Shown piece after piece: positions 8,659-16,047 of a stretch of 64,000 nt of DNA (the stretch's first letter is position 1; every line of letters starts with the position of its first letter). This DNA is from Gp1-AA145 sp963757135. GTDB lineage: Bacteria > Acidobacteriota > Terriglobia > Terriglobales > Acidobacteriaceae. Position numbers and translations under genes: made by a program. The stretch is taken from contig CAVWQE010000004.1 in assembly GCA_963757135.1 (NCBI GenBank), positions 744,001-808,000 on the forward strand, read 5' to 3'. The notes under the pieces were generated by a model. It saw only the letters and a list, made by a program, of their open reading frames with translations. It had not been told where the DNA came from and ran no database searches.

Positions 8659-10692
8659 TCAGCGGGCAAGTTCCTCCATTTCCTTCTCATCTATGACTGC
8701 GAGCCCGAGATCCTTTGCCTTATCCAGCTTCGACCCCGCATCAGCGCCCGCTACCACGTAGTCCGTTTTCTTGCTGACTGAACCCGTGACTTTGCCGCCG
8801 GCGTCTTCGATCATCTTCTTGGCTTCGTCGCGCGAGTAGGTTGGGAGCGTGCCGGTCAGCACGAACGTCTTGCCGGCCAGTTTCGTGCCACGCTCTTTCT
8901 TTTTGCCGCGCATGGTCAGGCCGGCAGCGCGGAGCTCTTCGACCAATTCACGATTCTTCGGTTCAGCGAAAAACTCGACAATACTTTTTGCGATGCGAGG
9001 GCCAACCTCTTCCACCTGCTGCAATTCTTCTTCGCCGGCTTTTTCGATCGCGCTCATCTCGCCGAAATGTTCTGCCAGAAATTGCGCGGTGCGCTCGCCG
9101 ACGAAGCGAATCCCCAGGCCGTAGATCACGCGCTCCAGAGGCAGCTTTTTCGAGTTATCGATCTCACGCAGAACGTTCTCGGCCGATTTCCCTCCCATGC
9201 GTTCCAGCTTGAGCAGATCGTCTTTCGTCAGCTTGTAAATATCAGCTACATCCTTAACCATGCCGCGATCAGTAAGCTGATTGACCAGTGCCTCGCCCAT
9301 GCCATCGATGTTCATAACCCCCCGCGAGGCGAAGTGCCGAATGCTTTCGCGCAGCTTGGCCGGACATTTCTGATTGACGCAGCGATGGTCGGCTTCACCC
9401 TCGGCGCGAACCACATGACCGCCGCACACCGGACACTTCTCGGGCATGTGGAATAGCTTGCGCCCGCGCGGGTGGTCGTTGTCATCAATCACCTTGGTGA
9501 CTTTGGGGATGACATCGCCACCACGCTCGACTTCGACCCAATCGCCAATCTTCACCCCCAGGCGTTCGATCTCGTCCATATTGTGGAGCGTGGCGCGGCT
9601 TACGGTGGTGCCGCCGATAGGCACAGGTTTCAATGCCGCGACCGGTGTCAGCTTGCCTGTGCGGCCTACCTGGACCAGAATGTCTTCGATTTGAGTGGTG
9701 CCGCCGCGCGCCGCGTACTTATAAGCAATTGCCCAGCGCGGAGCCTTGCCGGTGAAACCAAGCTGGCGCTGCATCGCGGTGCTGTTGACCTTGATCACGA
9801 CGCCGTCGATTTCATACGGCAGCGACTCGCGCTTCTCTTCCCACCCACCGATAAACTTCCAGACTTCATCGAAGTTGGCGGCGAGAGCACGGCGCGGATT
9901 GACTTTGAACCCGGCAGAGTCGAGAGCGTTGAGCGTGTCCCACTGGGAGGATGTGGGGCGGGCTCCTCCGCCCGCCGAGTTTGCGATCAAGATATACGCA
10001 AAAAAATCCAGCCGGCGCTGCGCCGTGATGCTGGGTTCCAATTGCCTTACCGTTCCGGCCGTCGCATTCCGAGGATTGGCGAAAACCGACAGCCCGTGCT
10101 TCTCGCGCTCTTCGTTCATCTTCTTGAACGACGCGATCGGCATCAGCATCTCGCCGCGAACTTCGAAATCCGCGGGTATGACGGCTTTCTTTAACTTATC
10201 GAGAGCAATCGAAAGCGGGACGGACCGCACGGTGCGCACATTCGAGGTCACATCTTCGCCGGTCGAGCCATCGCCGCGCGTGATGCCACGTACCAACTTT
10301 CCGCCTTCATAACGGAGGGCCAGAGACATCCCATCCAGCTTGAGCTCGCAAACATATTCAACATCATTGCGTCCGCTGAGTTCGTGGACGCGCCGCTCCC
10401 AGGCGCGTAACTCGTCCTCGCTGTAAGCGTTGTCGAGCGAGAGCATGGAAATGGAGTGCGGGACCTTGACGAAGCCCTCGCGCGGCTTGCCGCCGACACG
10501 TTGCGTAGGAGAGTCGGGCGTAATCAGCTCGGGATGTTCGGCTTCGAGCTTCTTCAGTTCGTTCATCAGGCGGTCGAACTCCGCGTCGCTGATCTCGGGA
10601 TCATCGAGTACGTAGTAGCGGTACTCGTGATGGCGAATCTTTTCGCGAAGAGAGTCGATGTCGCCCTGCAAAGTTGTTGTGATTGCTTTCAT
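8659..10692 (-). CDS. ligA: NAD+-dependent DNA ligase
   Basis: Seals nicks during replication and repair using NAD+. All domains are present in 677 residues: the Ia domain (HHEYRYYVLDDPEISDAEFD), the adenylation domain with catalytic Lys118 in CELKLDG, an OB fold, a four-Cys zinc finger (CPVC and CVNQKC, about residues 417-440), helix-hairpin-helix repeats and a C-terminal BRCT domain (about 600-677). The only oddity is at about residues 238-250, where bases 9953-9980 form a GC-rich palindrome that encodes SAGGGARPTS, matching the palindrome family seen in gaps elsewhere in this window. The start is ATG at 10692. The GxxExxY element begins only a few bases upstream of it. Confidence 0.97.
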   Translation of the reverse strand: MKAITTTLQGDIDSLREKIRHHEYRYYVLDDPEISDAEFDRLMNELKKLEAEHPELITPDSPTQRVGGKPREGFVKVPHSISMLSLDNAYSEDELRAWERRVHELSGRNDVEYVCELKLDGMSLALRYEGGKLVRGITRGDGSTGEDVTSNVRTVRSVPLSIALDKLKKAVIPADFEVRGEMLMPIASFKKMNEEREKHGLSVFANPRNATAGTVRQLEPSITAQRRLDFFAYILIANSAGGGARPTSSQWDTLNALDSAGFKVNPRRALAANFDEVWKFIGGWEEKRESLPYEIDGVVIKVNSTAMQRQLGFTGKAPRWAIAYKYAARGGTTQIEDILVQVGRTGKLTPVAALKPVPIGGTTVSRATLHNMDEIERLGVKIGDWVEVERGGDVIPKVTKVIDDNDHPRGRKLFHMPEKCPVCGGHVVRAEGEADHRCVNQKCPAKLRESIRHFASRGVMNIDGMGEALVNQLTDRGMVKDVADIYKLTKDDLLKLERMGGKSAENVLREIDNSKKLPLERVIYGLGIRFVGERTAQFLAEHFGEMSAIEKAGEEELQQVEEVGPRIAKSIVEFFAEPKNRELVEELRAAGLTMRGKKKERGTKLAGKTFVLTGTLPTYSRDEAKKMIEDAGGKVTGSVSKKTDYVVAGADAGSKLDKAKDLGLAVIDEKEMEELAR
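9953..9980. repeat. GC-rich palindrome inside ligA
   Basis: The core GTGGGGCGGGC-TCCTCC-GCCCGCC forms a hairpin within the ligA coding sequence. It resembles the intergenic palindromes at 22682 and 41808, which also have a GTGGGG/CCCCAC edge and a GGGCG/CGCCC stem. It keeps the frame and encodes a Gly/Ala/Arg/Pro-rich loop. Confidence 0.55.
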
Positions 10693-10695
10693 TTC

Positions 10696-11175
10696 AAAAC
10701 CATTTCACCACGGAGACACGGAGACACGGAGACACGGAGAATGCAATTCATAAAACTCTGCGGACAATTCCATTCTTAAGGACAGAGACATTGAAGTTAA
10801 TCAACAGTCCCACTTTCTGGCCGCTCAAATGTAAGTATGTCAGCAACTGTGCTTGGTGAATCGGAAGAATCTGCTCAATGGACTTGAGCTCGATGAGAAC
10901 GGAATCCTCAACTACAATATCGAGGCGGTACCCACAATCCAGGTTCAACCCTTTGTACGATATTGGAAGATTTGCCTGCCTCTGAAAACTCAGTCCACGA
11001 AGATGCAGCTCATGGCAAATACACTCTTCATAAGCAGACTCAAGCAGCCCGGGCCCAAGGTCACGATGCACTTCGATTGCTGCCCCGATGATCTGCTCCG
11101 TCAATTGTTCCTGAATCAGCATTGATGACTTTGTTTTCTCCGTGCCTCCGTGTCTCCGTGGTGAAAAGATTTTTA
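10696..11175. mobile_element. GxxExxY gene unit bounded by octamer-repeat inverted ends
   Basis: The left end (10696-10740) is a TTTCACCAC edge followed by tandem GGAGACAC octamers. The right end (11136-11175) is the inverse: CTCCGTGC / CTCCGTGT / CTCCGTGG followed by TGAAAAGATTTTT. Between them is one complete leftward GxxExxY gene. A truncated copy of the same right end is at 11207-11380, and an internally deleted copy is at 27281-27474. There is no transposase. No clear target duplication was found. Mobility is inferred from the repeat structure and copy distribution, not shown. Confidence 0.65.
10748..11122 (-). CDS. GxxExxY family protein (PD-(D/E)XK nuclease-like fold)
   Basis: A 124-residue protein with the family's defining motif as GLLESAY in the sequence ELGPG/DLGPG-LLESAY. 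It also has the YRLDIVVEDSVLIELKS segment, in which D and E-x-K match the core of a PD-(D/E)XK nuclease, and ends NGIVRRVL. The biochemical role of the family is unknown. The start ATG is at 11122; the frame is open further upstream only because it reads through the repeat (SPRRHGGTEK). The gene is tightly enclosed by inverted octamer repeats, which is the usual setting of this family in other genomes as I recall it. Its 5' third is duplicated immediately upstream. Confidence 0.85.
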   Translation of the reverse strand: MLIQEQLTEQIIGAAIEVHRDLGPGLLESAYEECICHELHLRGLSFQRQANLPISYKGLNLDCGYRLDIVVEDSVLIELKSIEQILPIHQAQLLTYLHLSGQKVGLLINFNVSVLKNGIVRRVL

Positions 11176-11206
11176 ACTGCCCGGCTTGCCTTCGAACAAC
11201 GGTCAC

Positions 11207-11338
11207 TCAGGCCCGAAGATGCAGCTCATGGCAAATGCACTCTTCATAAGCAGACTCAAGCAGCCCGGGCCCGAGCTCACGATGCACTTCGATTGCTGCC
11301 CCGATGATCTGCTCCGTCAATTGTTCCTGAATCAGCAT
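11207..11338 (-). pseudogene. truncated duplicate of the GxxExxY gene
   Basis: An ATG at 11338 begins a near-identical copy of the first about 40 residues of the adjacent GxxExxY protein (MLIQEQLTEQIIGAAIEVHR, then ELGPGLLESAYEECICHELHLR) and hits TGA at 11207. It is half of a tandem duplication of about 205 bases: 10998-11202 and 11214-11416 match almost throughout. The duplicated unit also carries the right-hand octamer end and the last codons of the next gene, so bases 11175-11202 are a stray copy of that gene's tail. Confidence 0.8.
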
Positions 11339-11350
11339 AAAAAGGTGGGC

Positions 11351-11380
11351 TTCTCCGTGTCTCCGTGTCTCCGTGGTGAA
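11351..11380. repeat. octamer-repeat end, second copy
   Basis: The sequence TTCTCCGTGT-CTCCGTGT-CTCCGTGGTGAAA repeats the right end of the GxxExxY unit. It sits directly at the 3' end of the uncharacterised gene that stops at 11387, which I take to be the original insertion point, the copy at 11136-11175 being the duplicate. Confidence 0.75.
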
Positions 11381-11386
11381 ACTGGG

Positions 11387-12652
11387 TTAGCTTCCCGGTC
11401 TTCCCTCGAACAACGGCCAGAGGCGGTCGCCGATGACGCGATAGACGGCGAACGCTGTGCCTGAATCCCAAGTTTCACGGAACAACAGTTCGCCGCGGCC
11501 GTCGCCATCGGCGTCAACGGCGTCGATGAAATCGTACCTGGGCAGGACATCCAAGTGCTTGTTGTCGGTCACATGCGCAAAAACTTTATGGAGATCACCG
11601 TAGATATCCTCCCGCGCAACCAAAGCAATCAGATATTGGGTGTCGCTCCCCGGCAGGTTCGCGCTCGCCGTCAGCACCAGCACAGCCTCATTGCTGTTCG
11701 AAAGGTCGAACGCCTTCATTTCCACCTGGTGAAACTCGGGTTGCGGGGCGAGCTTCTTGGCAGTCGACTTTGATTTCGCGCTACGCCTGGCGCGAGTCTG
11801 CTTGCCTGCCTCGTCGGTCCCTTCACCTGCGTTCGTCGCAGACGTTCTTTCGCTGCGCGTCCGCACTTCGTCGCCAGCCATCGCCAGCATCTTTTTCAGA
11901 AAATTCTGCTCTTCTTCGGGCTTCAGCTTGAAAGCATAAGGACGCGGCTCCGGCCCGTCGGCGTCTGAAACCGCAGCGATGAATTGCACCGGGCCTTTCA
12001 GCGGCTCGGTTTCAGGGCTGGCTTTAGTCTGCTCGTGCGGAGTCGCAGAAATGGGCTGGCGCCGCAGCACCGGGCGGTTGGGATCGTCCGCCACCCCAAG
12101 CGGCGTCGAGGCCTCTGGCGAAGACGCCTTTGGCTTCGATTCAGACGCGGGCGGAGGGGAATCCGCCTTCGCCGGAACGGGAGAAGAGGGTGCTGGCGTC
12201 GGAGGAGAATTTGTTGGTGATCCAGACCCCGGCGCGCGCTTGAGCTTCGGAGGACCGCCGATCTCTTCGTCGGGCTTGGGTTCACTTTGCGCTTTCTTGG
12301 CGGCGTCAGATTTCTCTTTGTCGGCGGCAATCTGCTCGGCGGTTACCCATTTTCCGTCGGCAAACCAATTGCCGTTTGTCTGCGCCGCCCCGCCCACGGT
12401 GAACAGTCCTTGCGAAACCCCCGCCTTCACCGCTTCATAAACAATCCCCGGTTGCAACGCCATGGGAACAGGGTCGGCCTTATAGGCGCTGGCATCGTAG
12501 AAATTGCCATTAATCATGATGGTCACGGGAATCAGGTGGGCGCGACCGTTCTCAGCCAGTTGAACCAAAGCGACCGCGCGCGGCCCTTTGCTCATGGCAC
12601 GCTTCTTGGCGATTTGGGCGACCGAGATTCCCGCCGCACAAGCGAGCACGAT
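11387..12652 (-). CDS. uncharacterised membrane-anchored protein with Pro/Lys-rich middle
   Basis: I do not recognise a characterised family. The protein has one N-terminal hydrophobic segment (FAAIVLACAAGISVAQI), a folded part to about residue 130 (VALVQLAENGRAHLIPVTIM and NGNWFADGKWVTAEQ), a long low-complexity Lys/Pro/Ser/Ala middle, and a C-terminal beta-rich domain with AVDADGDGRGELLFRE, which looks like a Ca-binding FG-GAP-type blade. The start is unclear. The frame is open to 12934 through a REP-like repeat and the divergent peroxiredoxin start, which cannot all be coding. I used GTG at 12652; AAGGGAG sits near 12705 but is followed by CTC, not a start codon, and an ATG at 12595 would cut into the hydrophobic segment. 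Confidence 0.65.
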   Translation of the reverse strand: MVLACAAGISVAQIAKKRAMSKGPRAVALVQLAENGRAHLIPVTIMINGNFYDASAYKADPVPMALQPGIVYEAVKAGVSQGLFTVGGAAQTNGNWFADGKWVTAEQIAADKEKSDAAKKAQSEPKPDEEIGGPPKLKRAPGSGSPTNSPPTPAPSSPVPAKADSPPPASESKPKASSPEASTPLGVADDPNRPVLRRQPISATPHEQTKASPETEPLKGPVQFIAAVSDADGPEPRPYAFKLKPEEEQNFLKKMLAMAGDEVRTRSERTSATNAGEGTDEAGKQTRARRSAKSKSTAKKLAPQPEFHQVEMKAFDLSNSNEAVLVLTASANLPGSDTQYLIALVAREDIYGDLHKVFAHVTDNKHLDVLPRYDFIDAVDADGDGRGELLFRETWDSGTAFAVYRVIGDRLWPLFEGRPGS

Positions 12653-12715
12653 GGCGGCGAAAACAGTCCCTTGCCATTTTCCGAGCGATGCTCCCTTTTC
12701 ACGCCCAGCTCCGAA

Positions 12716-12836
12716 GGAGCGGAATCTAGATAGCCCGGCACGTAAGTGCCGGGTGGGCGACGAGGCTGAGCGAGTCCCGCAGGGACGGCACTCGGTGGCG
12801 GCCTCCCGCCCTTGGCGTTCAGCCCCACTCTTGTTG
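12716..12836. repeat. REP-like palindrome cluster
   Basis: This holds CTCCGAAGGAG, AGCCCGGCAC-GTAA-GTGCCGGGT and AGTCCC-GCA-GGGAC, three short GC hairpins in a row. The same hairpin types occur at 40206-40345 and 53165-53390. Arrays of this kind in other genomes are REP elements mobilised in trans by RAYT transposases, but no such gene is in this window. Confidence 0.7.
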
Positions 12837-12866
12837 TATAAACGAAAACGATCAGGAGAAATGCCC

Positions 12867-13340
12867 ATGGAAGTTAATGATAAAGCCCCGGACTTTACTT
12901 CGCTTGACCAGGACGGCAATAAACTCGCGCTCAAAGATTACAAAGGCAAATGGGTGGTGCTTTACTTCTACCCTCGCGCAGATACGCCAGGATGCACGAT
13001 TGAAGCCTGCAGCTTCCGCGATTCATTCAAACGAGTGGAGGCAGTCGGGGCTGTGGTGCTGGGCGTCTCGCCCGACACGCCCAAAGACCAGAAGAAATTC
13101 CTCGACAAATTCGACCTGCCATTCACGCTGGTCGCCGACGCCGACAAGAAAATCTGTAACGCCTACGGCGTCATTCAGGAAAAGAACATGTACGGCAAGA
13201 AGGTGATGGGCGTGGCGCGGACGACATTCATCATCGGCCCCGATGGCAAGATCAAGCACATTTTTTATAAAGTGAAGCCCGAGGGCCATGCGGAGGAAGT
13301 CCTGAACTGGATCAAGGAAGCACAGAAGAACGCGGCGTAG
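12867..13340 (+). CDS. bcp: BCP/PrxQ-type peroxiredoxin
   Basis: A thiol peroxidase that reduces H2O2 and organic hydroperoxides in the cytoplasm. The 157-residue thioredoxin fold carries the peroxidatic Cys43 in PRADTPGCT and a resolving Cys48 five residues on, the C-x4-C arrangement of the Q-type (BCP) group. FYPRADTPGC, GVSPD and ARTTFIIGPDG are family signatures. Two ATGs compete: 12861 lies only two bases after AGGAG, so I chose 12867, eight bases after it. It is divergent from the preceding gene and six bases before a secreted-protein gene, which may be cotranscribed. Confidence 0.95.
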   Translation: MEVNDKAPDFTSLDQDGNKLALKDYKGKWVVLYFYPRADTPGCTIEACSFRDSFKRVEAVGAVVLGVSPDTPKDQKKFLDKFDLPFTLVADADKKICNAYGVIQEKNMYGKKVMGVARTTFIIGPDGKIKHIFYKVKPEGHAEEVLNWIKEAQKNAA

Positions 13341-13345
13341 GCTGA

Positions 13346-13849
13346 ATGCGTGGAGGCTTCAGAACGCTGATTGTTGCGACGTGTTGCGTCGCTTCCGTCT
13401 CTGCAGCTGAGGCTCCTGTCATACGTCCAGATGGTGTTGGGCCTATCAAGATGGGGATGACCTTGGCCCAATTGAGTGACGCGCTTCATCAAAAATTTTC
13501 GATGCCTGAGCATAAAGAAGACCAGGGCTGCTTCTTCGTCCACCCTCGGGTCTATCCTGCGGTCATGATTGAGGATGGAAAGGTGGTTCGAGTGGACGTT
13601 GATCAACCCGGAATATTGACGGCTGAGGGTGTTCAAGTCGGGGACACAGAGGAGCATGCCAAAAAAGTTTATGGCCCGAGGCTCAAGATTGAGCCGTCGA
13701 AATACGCAGGCGACGAGGGCGGACATTATCTCACCGTCTTATCCAACGATCGGCGGTATGGGATTCGATTCGAGACAGAGCAGGGAAAAATCACTACCTT
13801 CTACGCTGGCACATCCGCTGCCATCCAGTACGCAGAAGGATGCGAGTAA
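13346..13849 (+). CDS. uncharacterised secreted protein
   Basis: A 167-residue protein with a signal peptide (residues 1-20, ending SVSA). The mature part has IRPDGVGPIKMGMTLAQLSD near its start, the G-x-x-x-G-M-T-x-x-x-L pattern seen in several small periplasmic proteins, two cysteines (DQGCFF and the final GCE) that could form a disulfide, and alternating strands after that. I know no function. It starts five bases after the peroxiredoxin stop, so cotranscription is likely. Confidence 0.75.
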   Translation: MRGGFRTLIVATCCVASVSAAEAPVIRPDGVGPIKMGMTLAQLSDALHQKFSMPEHKEDQGCFFVHPRVYPAVMIEDGKVVRVDVDQPGILTAEGVQVGDTEEHAKKVYGPRLKIEPSKYAGDEGGHYLTVLSNDRRYGIRFETEQGKITTFYAGTSAAIQYAEGCE

Positions 13850-13885
13850 AACCCCATCTTTCGTCCCGGATTTGCTTGCTCGCGA

Positions 13886-13914
13886 TTCGCGGACAGGAAT
13901 GTCCTCGCCACACG
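13886..13914. repeat. GGACAGGAATGTCC palindrome (CCACAC-edged family)
   Basis: The stretch TTCGCGGACAGGAATGTCCT followed by CGCCACACG is one half-element of the palindrome family that is complete at 23778-23880. It lies just before the glycosylase gene, and an ATG within it (13899) is therefore less likely to be the true start. Confidence 0.65.
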
Positions 13915-13919
13915 ATCCG

Positions 13920-14528
13920 ATGAGGTTGCCTGCTCTCTCCCGCTCTTTCTACGACCGCGACCCGCGCTTGGTCGGGCCTGATCTGCTGGGTAAAATTCTC
14001 GTACGGAAGCAGGGGCGCAAGCTGCTCACCGGTCGCATCGTCGAAGTCGAGGCCTACCTGGGCGCGGACGATCCTGCAGCCCACGCCTTTTCCGGCAGAA
14101 CGGCGCGTAACGCAATCATCTTTGGGCCGCCGGGGTACGCCTACGTGTATTTCATTTACGGCAATCACTATTGCCTGAATGTTTCCTGTCTGCCGGATGG
14201 AACTCCGGGAGGGATTCTGTTTCGCGCTCTAGAACCGATGAGCGGAATGGAAGAGATGTTCAAGCTGCGCGGAATTGAAGCAGACCCCGATTTACGCCGT
14301 CTCACCAGAGGCCCGGGAAGAATGGCCGCGGCGTTCGGAATCACACGCGAGCGAGATAACGGCAAAGACCTTACGAGTTCCCGATCCGATCTCTACATTG
14401 CGGATGACCGCTCGCCGCCTCCGCAGGTTTTGATCACCAAGAGAATTGGGATTACGAAAGCGGCAGACATGCCGCTGAGGTATATCGTGGCGGGAAACAG
14501 GTTTGTGTCAGGGAAAGCGAGTGGCTAG
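13920..14528 (+). CDS. DNA-3-methyladenine glycosylase (AAG/MPG family)
   Basis: Base excision repair enzyme that removes alkylated purines. The 202-residue protein has the family core: LPALSRSFYDRD, LLGKILVR, VEVEAYLG with the catalytic Glu44 and the base-flipping Tyr46, FGPPGYAYVYFIYGNHYCLN, and RLTRGPGRMAAAFGI. I used ATG 13920, because the in-frame ATG at 13899 is inside a palindromic repeat. The last two residues and the stop (Ser-Gly-TAG) are contributed by the first heptad of the hairpin that follows, so the gene's original end has probably been overwritten. It is convergent with rplI. Confidence 0.92.
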   Translation: MRLPALSRSFYDRDPRLVGPDLLGKILVRKQGRKLLTGRIVEVEAYLGADDPAAHAFSGRTARNAIIFGPPGYAYVYFIYGNHYCLNVSCLPDGTPGGILFRALEPMSGMEEMFKLRGIEADPDLRRLTRGPGRMAAAFGITRERDNGKDLTSSRSDLYIADDRSPPPQVLITKRIGITKAADMPLRYIVAGNRFVSGKASG

Positions 14529-14605
14529 TTGTTAGTGGCTGGTGAGCAGCCAAAGCTCAAGACGCTGGAGCAGATCAAACCAGCAACTAGCTACTAGCCA
14601 CTAGA
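14520..14605. repeat. heptad hairpin 3 (TAGTKGY type), between convergent glycosylase and rplI
   Basis: The left arm (14520-14550) reads AGTGGCT / AGTTGTT / AGTGGCT / GGTGAGC. The right arm (14579-14605), reversed, reads TAGTGGC / TAGTAGC / TAGTTGC. The spacer is about 28 bases. It overlaps the glycosylase stop and ends three bases from the rplI stop, so it could serve as a terminator structure for both strands, although there is no T-run. Confidence 0.85.
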
Positions 14606-14607
14606 AA

Positions 14608-15063
14608 CTACTCCGCGACCGCTTCCTTCTCGATGACGACCTTCAGGTGCGCGGTCACGTCTTTGTGCAGCTTGACCGGAATGGTGAATTCGCCCACGGT
14701 CTTGAGCGGTTCGTGAATTTGTATCTTGCGGCGATCGAGGCTGAAGCCTTTCTTTTCGAGGGCCTCGGCAATGTCGCTCGACGTTACCGATCCAAAAAGC
14801 TGGTCGTTCTCGCCGGAGCGGCGCTGGAACGAAACCGACAGTCCGTCGAATTGCTTCGACAGCTCTTCGGCCTGGGCCTTCTCCTTGGCCGAGCGGCGCA
14901 GCGCAGCCGCGCGCATCTGCTCAACGACTTTCTTATTGCCGGACGTGGCTTCAATGGCCAGTTTGTGCGGCAGCAGAAAATTGCGGCCATAGCCTTCCGC
15001 GACTTTGACCACATCGCCGCGCGAGCCCAGCTTGGTTACATCTTCTTTCAGTATGACTTCCAT
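14608..15063 (-). CDS. rplI: 50S ribosomal protein L9
   Basis: A ribosomal protein that binds 23S rRNA at the base of the L1 stalk. Its 151 residues comprise the N-terminal domain (MEVILKEDVTKLGSRGDVVKVAEGYGRNFLLPHKLA), the long connecting helix (about 40-80) and the C-terminal domain (FGSVTSSDIAEAL onward). GAGGAG lies seven bases before the ATG. It is last in the leftward block prs - rplY - pth - rpsF - rpsR - rplI, with heptad hairpins on both sides. Confidence 0.98.
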   Translation of the reverse strand: MEVILKEDVTKLGSRGDVVKVAEGYGRNFLLPHKLAIEATSGNKKVVEQMRAAALRRSAKEKAQAEELSKQFDGLSVSFQRRSGENDQLFGSVTSSDIAEALEKKGFSLDRRKIQIHEPLKTVGEFTIPVKLHKDVTAHLKVVIEKEAVAE

Positions 15064-15073
15064 GATTTCTCCT

Positions 15074-15156
15074 CAGTGGTCAGTGGCTAGTTGTCAGTTG
15101 TCAGCAAAACCACACCGGTTCAGCTGACCCCGCTGGCAACTGGCCACTGACAACTT
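15074..15156. repeat. heptad hairpin 4 (CAGTKGY type), between rpsR and rplI
   Basis: The left arm (15074-15104) is CAGTGGT / CAGTGGC / TAGTTGT / CAGTTGT. The right arm (15122-15156), reversed, is AGTTGT / CAGTGGC / CAGTTGC / CAGCGGG. In the direction of transcription it starts five bases after the rpsR stop and ends just before the rplI ribosome binding site. Confidence 0.87.
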
Positions 15157-15160
15157 GCTT

Positions 15161-15505
15161 TTACGCTGCTCTTCCCGCAAACGGTAGCAAGGCAATATTG
15201 CGCGCCTGTTTGATGGCCAAACTCAGACGTCGCTGATGCGGTGTGCACACGCCGGTCAACCGCCGCGGCACGATCTTGCCGCTTTCGGCGACAAACTGCG
15301 CCAGGAGACGCACGTCTTTATAATTGATGGCTTCAATCTTTTCGGTGCAGAACTTGCACACCTTCTTGCGGCGGAAATACTTGCGCCCGCCGGGGCCGCC
15401 CTCGCGGCCTCCACCCGGGCCAGAACGTTGCGGACGGCGTTCGCCGCCGCCACCGCTGCTGGGTCCGTCGCCACCTGAACTCGTTGGTCTATTTTCGTCA
15501 GCCAT
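15161..15505 (-). CDS. rpsR: 30S ribosomal protein S18
   Basis: Small-subunit protein that pairs with S6 on the platform. The conserved part is residues about 42-110: FRRKKVCKFC, the helix INYKDVRLLAQFVAESGKI and PRRLTGVCTPHQRRLSLAIKQAR. CKFC with a later Cys (GVC) and His (PHQ) suggests the zinc-binding form. An N-terminal tail of about 40 residues, rich in Gly, Ser, Pro and Arg, precedes it; many S18 proteins lack this, and similar disordered tails occur in some other phyla. It follows rpsF without ssb between them, unlike many operons. Confidence 0.97.
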   Translation of the reverse strand: MADENRPTSSGGDGPSSGGGGERRPQRSGPGGGREGGPGGRKYFRRKKVCKFCTEKIEAINYKDVRLLAQFVAESGKIVPRRLTGVCTPHQRRLSLAIKQARNIALLPFAGRAA

Positions 15506-15555
15506 GATGCTCCTTAAGAATCCGTCGTGCGTTGTTCGTCTATAAACACCTTCGT

Positions 15556-15629
15556 CGTCGGCTCTCGGCTCTCGGTCGTCGGCGAACTCACATTCAGCCG
15601 AGAACCGACGACCGAAGGCCGAACGACGG
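15556..15629. repeat. heptad hairpin 5 (CGGYYST type), between rpsF and rpsR
   Basis: The left arm has CGGCTCT / CGGCTCT / CGGTCGT from 15559. The right arm (15595-15629), reversed, reads CGGCCTT / CGGTCGT / CGGTTCT / CGGCTG. The loop is only about ten bases. It starts four bases after the rpsF stop in the direction of transcription. Its heptamer differs from those of hairpins 4 and 6 on either side. Confidence 0.85.
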
Positions 15630-15632
15630 TTC

Positions 15633-16031
15633 TTACGCCGTCACTGCCGGGGCTTCGCTTGCAGGCTCCGGAGTCGCCGGTGCCGGCGGCGCTTTGCGCT
15701 TGGCATCGCGGATCGCCTTGATCTTGTCCAGCCGCTTCTGCTCTTCGTCAATGCGCACGCTGAGGAACTTGATCACCGGCTCATTCACGCGCAGACGCCG
15801 TTCCAGTTCGTGCACCAGGCCGCCGCTGCCTTCGAAAGTCAGCAGCATATAAAGTCCGTCGTGAAACTTTCGAACGGTGTAAGCCAGGCGGCGTTTGCCC
15901 ATCTTCTCGAAGCTCTTGACCTGCCCGCCTGAAGAAGTCACGGCGGTTTCAAGCGTCGAAACCAGTTTGTCCTGGTCCTCTTCAGTCATGTCGGGCCGGA
16001 CAATAAACATCAGTTCATAAGTACGATTCAT
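15633..16031 (-). CDS. rpsF: 30S ribosomal protein S6
   Basis: Small-subunit platform protein. The 132 residues show the family fold: MNRTYELMFIVRPDM, the helix ITEEDQDKLVSTLETAVTSS-like segment, KSFEKMGKRRLAYTVRKFHDGLYMLLTF with the R-R-L-A-Y motif, and ERRLRVNEPVIKFLSVR. An Ala/Pro-rich tail of about 20 residues follows. I chose ATG 16031, with GGAG seven bases upstream; a TTG at 16043 is in frame but lies on the ribosome binding site itself. It is first of the S6-S18-L9 trio. Confidence 0.97.
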   Translation of the reverse strand: MNRTYELMFIVRPDMTEEDQDKLVSTLETAVTSSGGQVKSFEKMGKRRLAYTVRKFHDGLYMLLTFEGSGGLVHELERRLRVNEPVIKFLSVRIDEEQKRLDKIKAIRDAKRKAPPAPATPEPASEAPAVTA

Positions 16032-16047
16032 TGCATTCTCCAAAAAT

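Noticed and set aside
11986..12440. Frames antisense to the uncharacterised gene at 11387-12652
   Set aside because: They mirror the Lys/Pro/Ser-rich low-complexity middle of that gene and have no independent support.
12653..12934. The upstream extension of the gene at 11387
   Set aside because: The open frame continues through a REP-like repeat and across the peroxiredoxin start, which itself has a clear ribosome binding site; translation is not protein-like.
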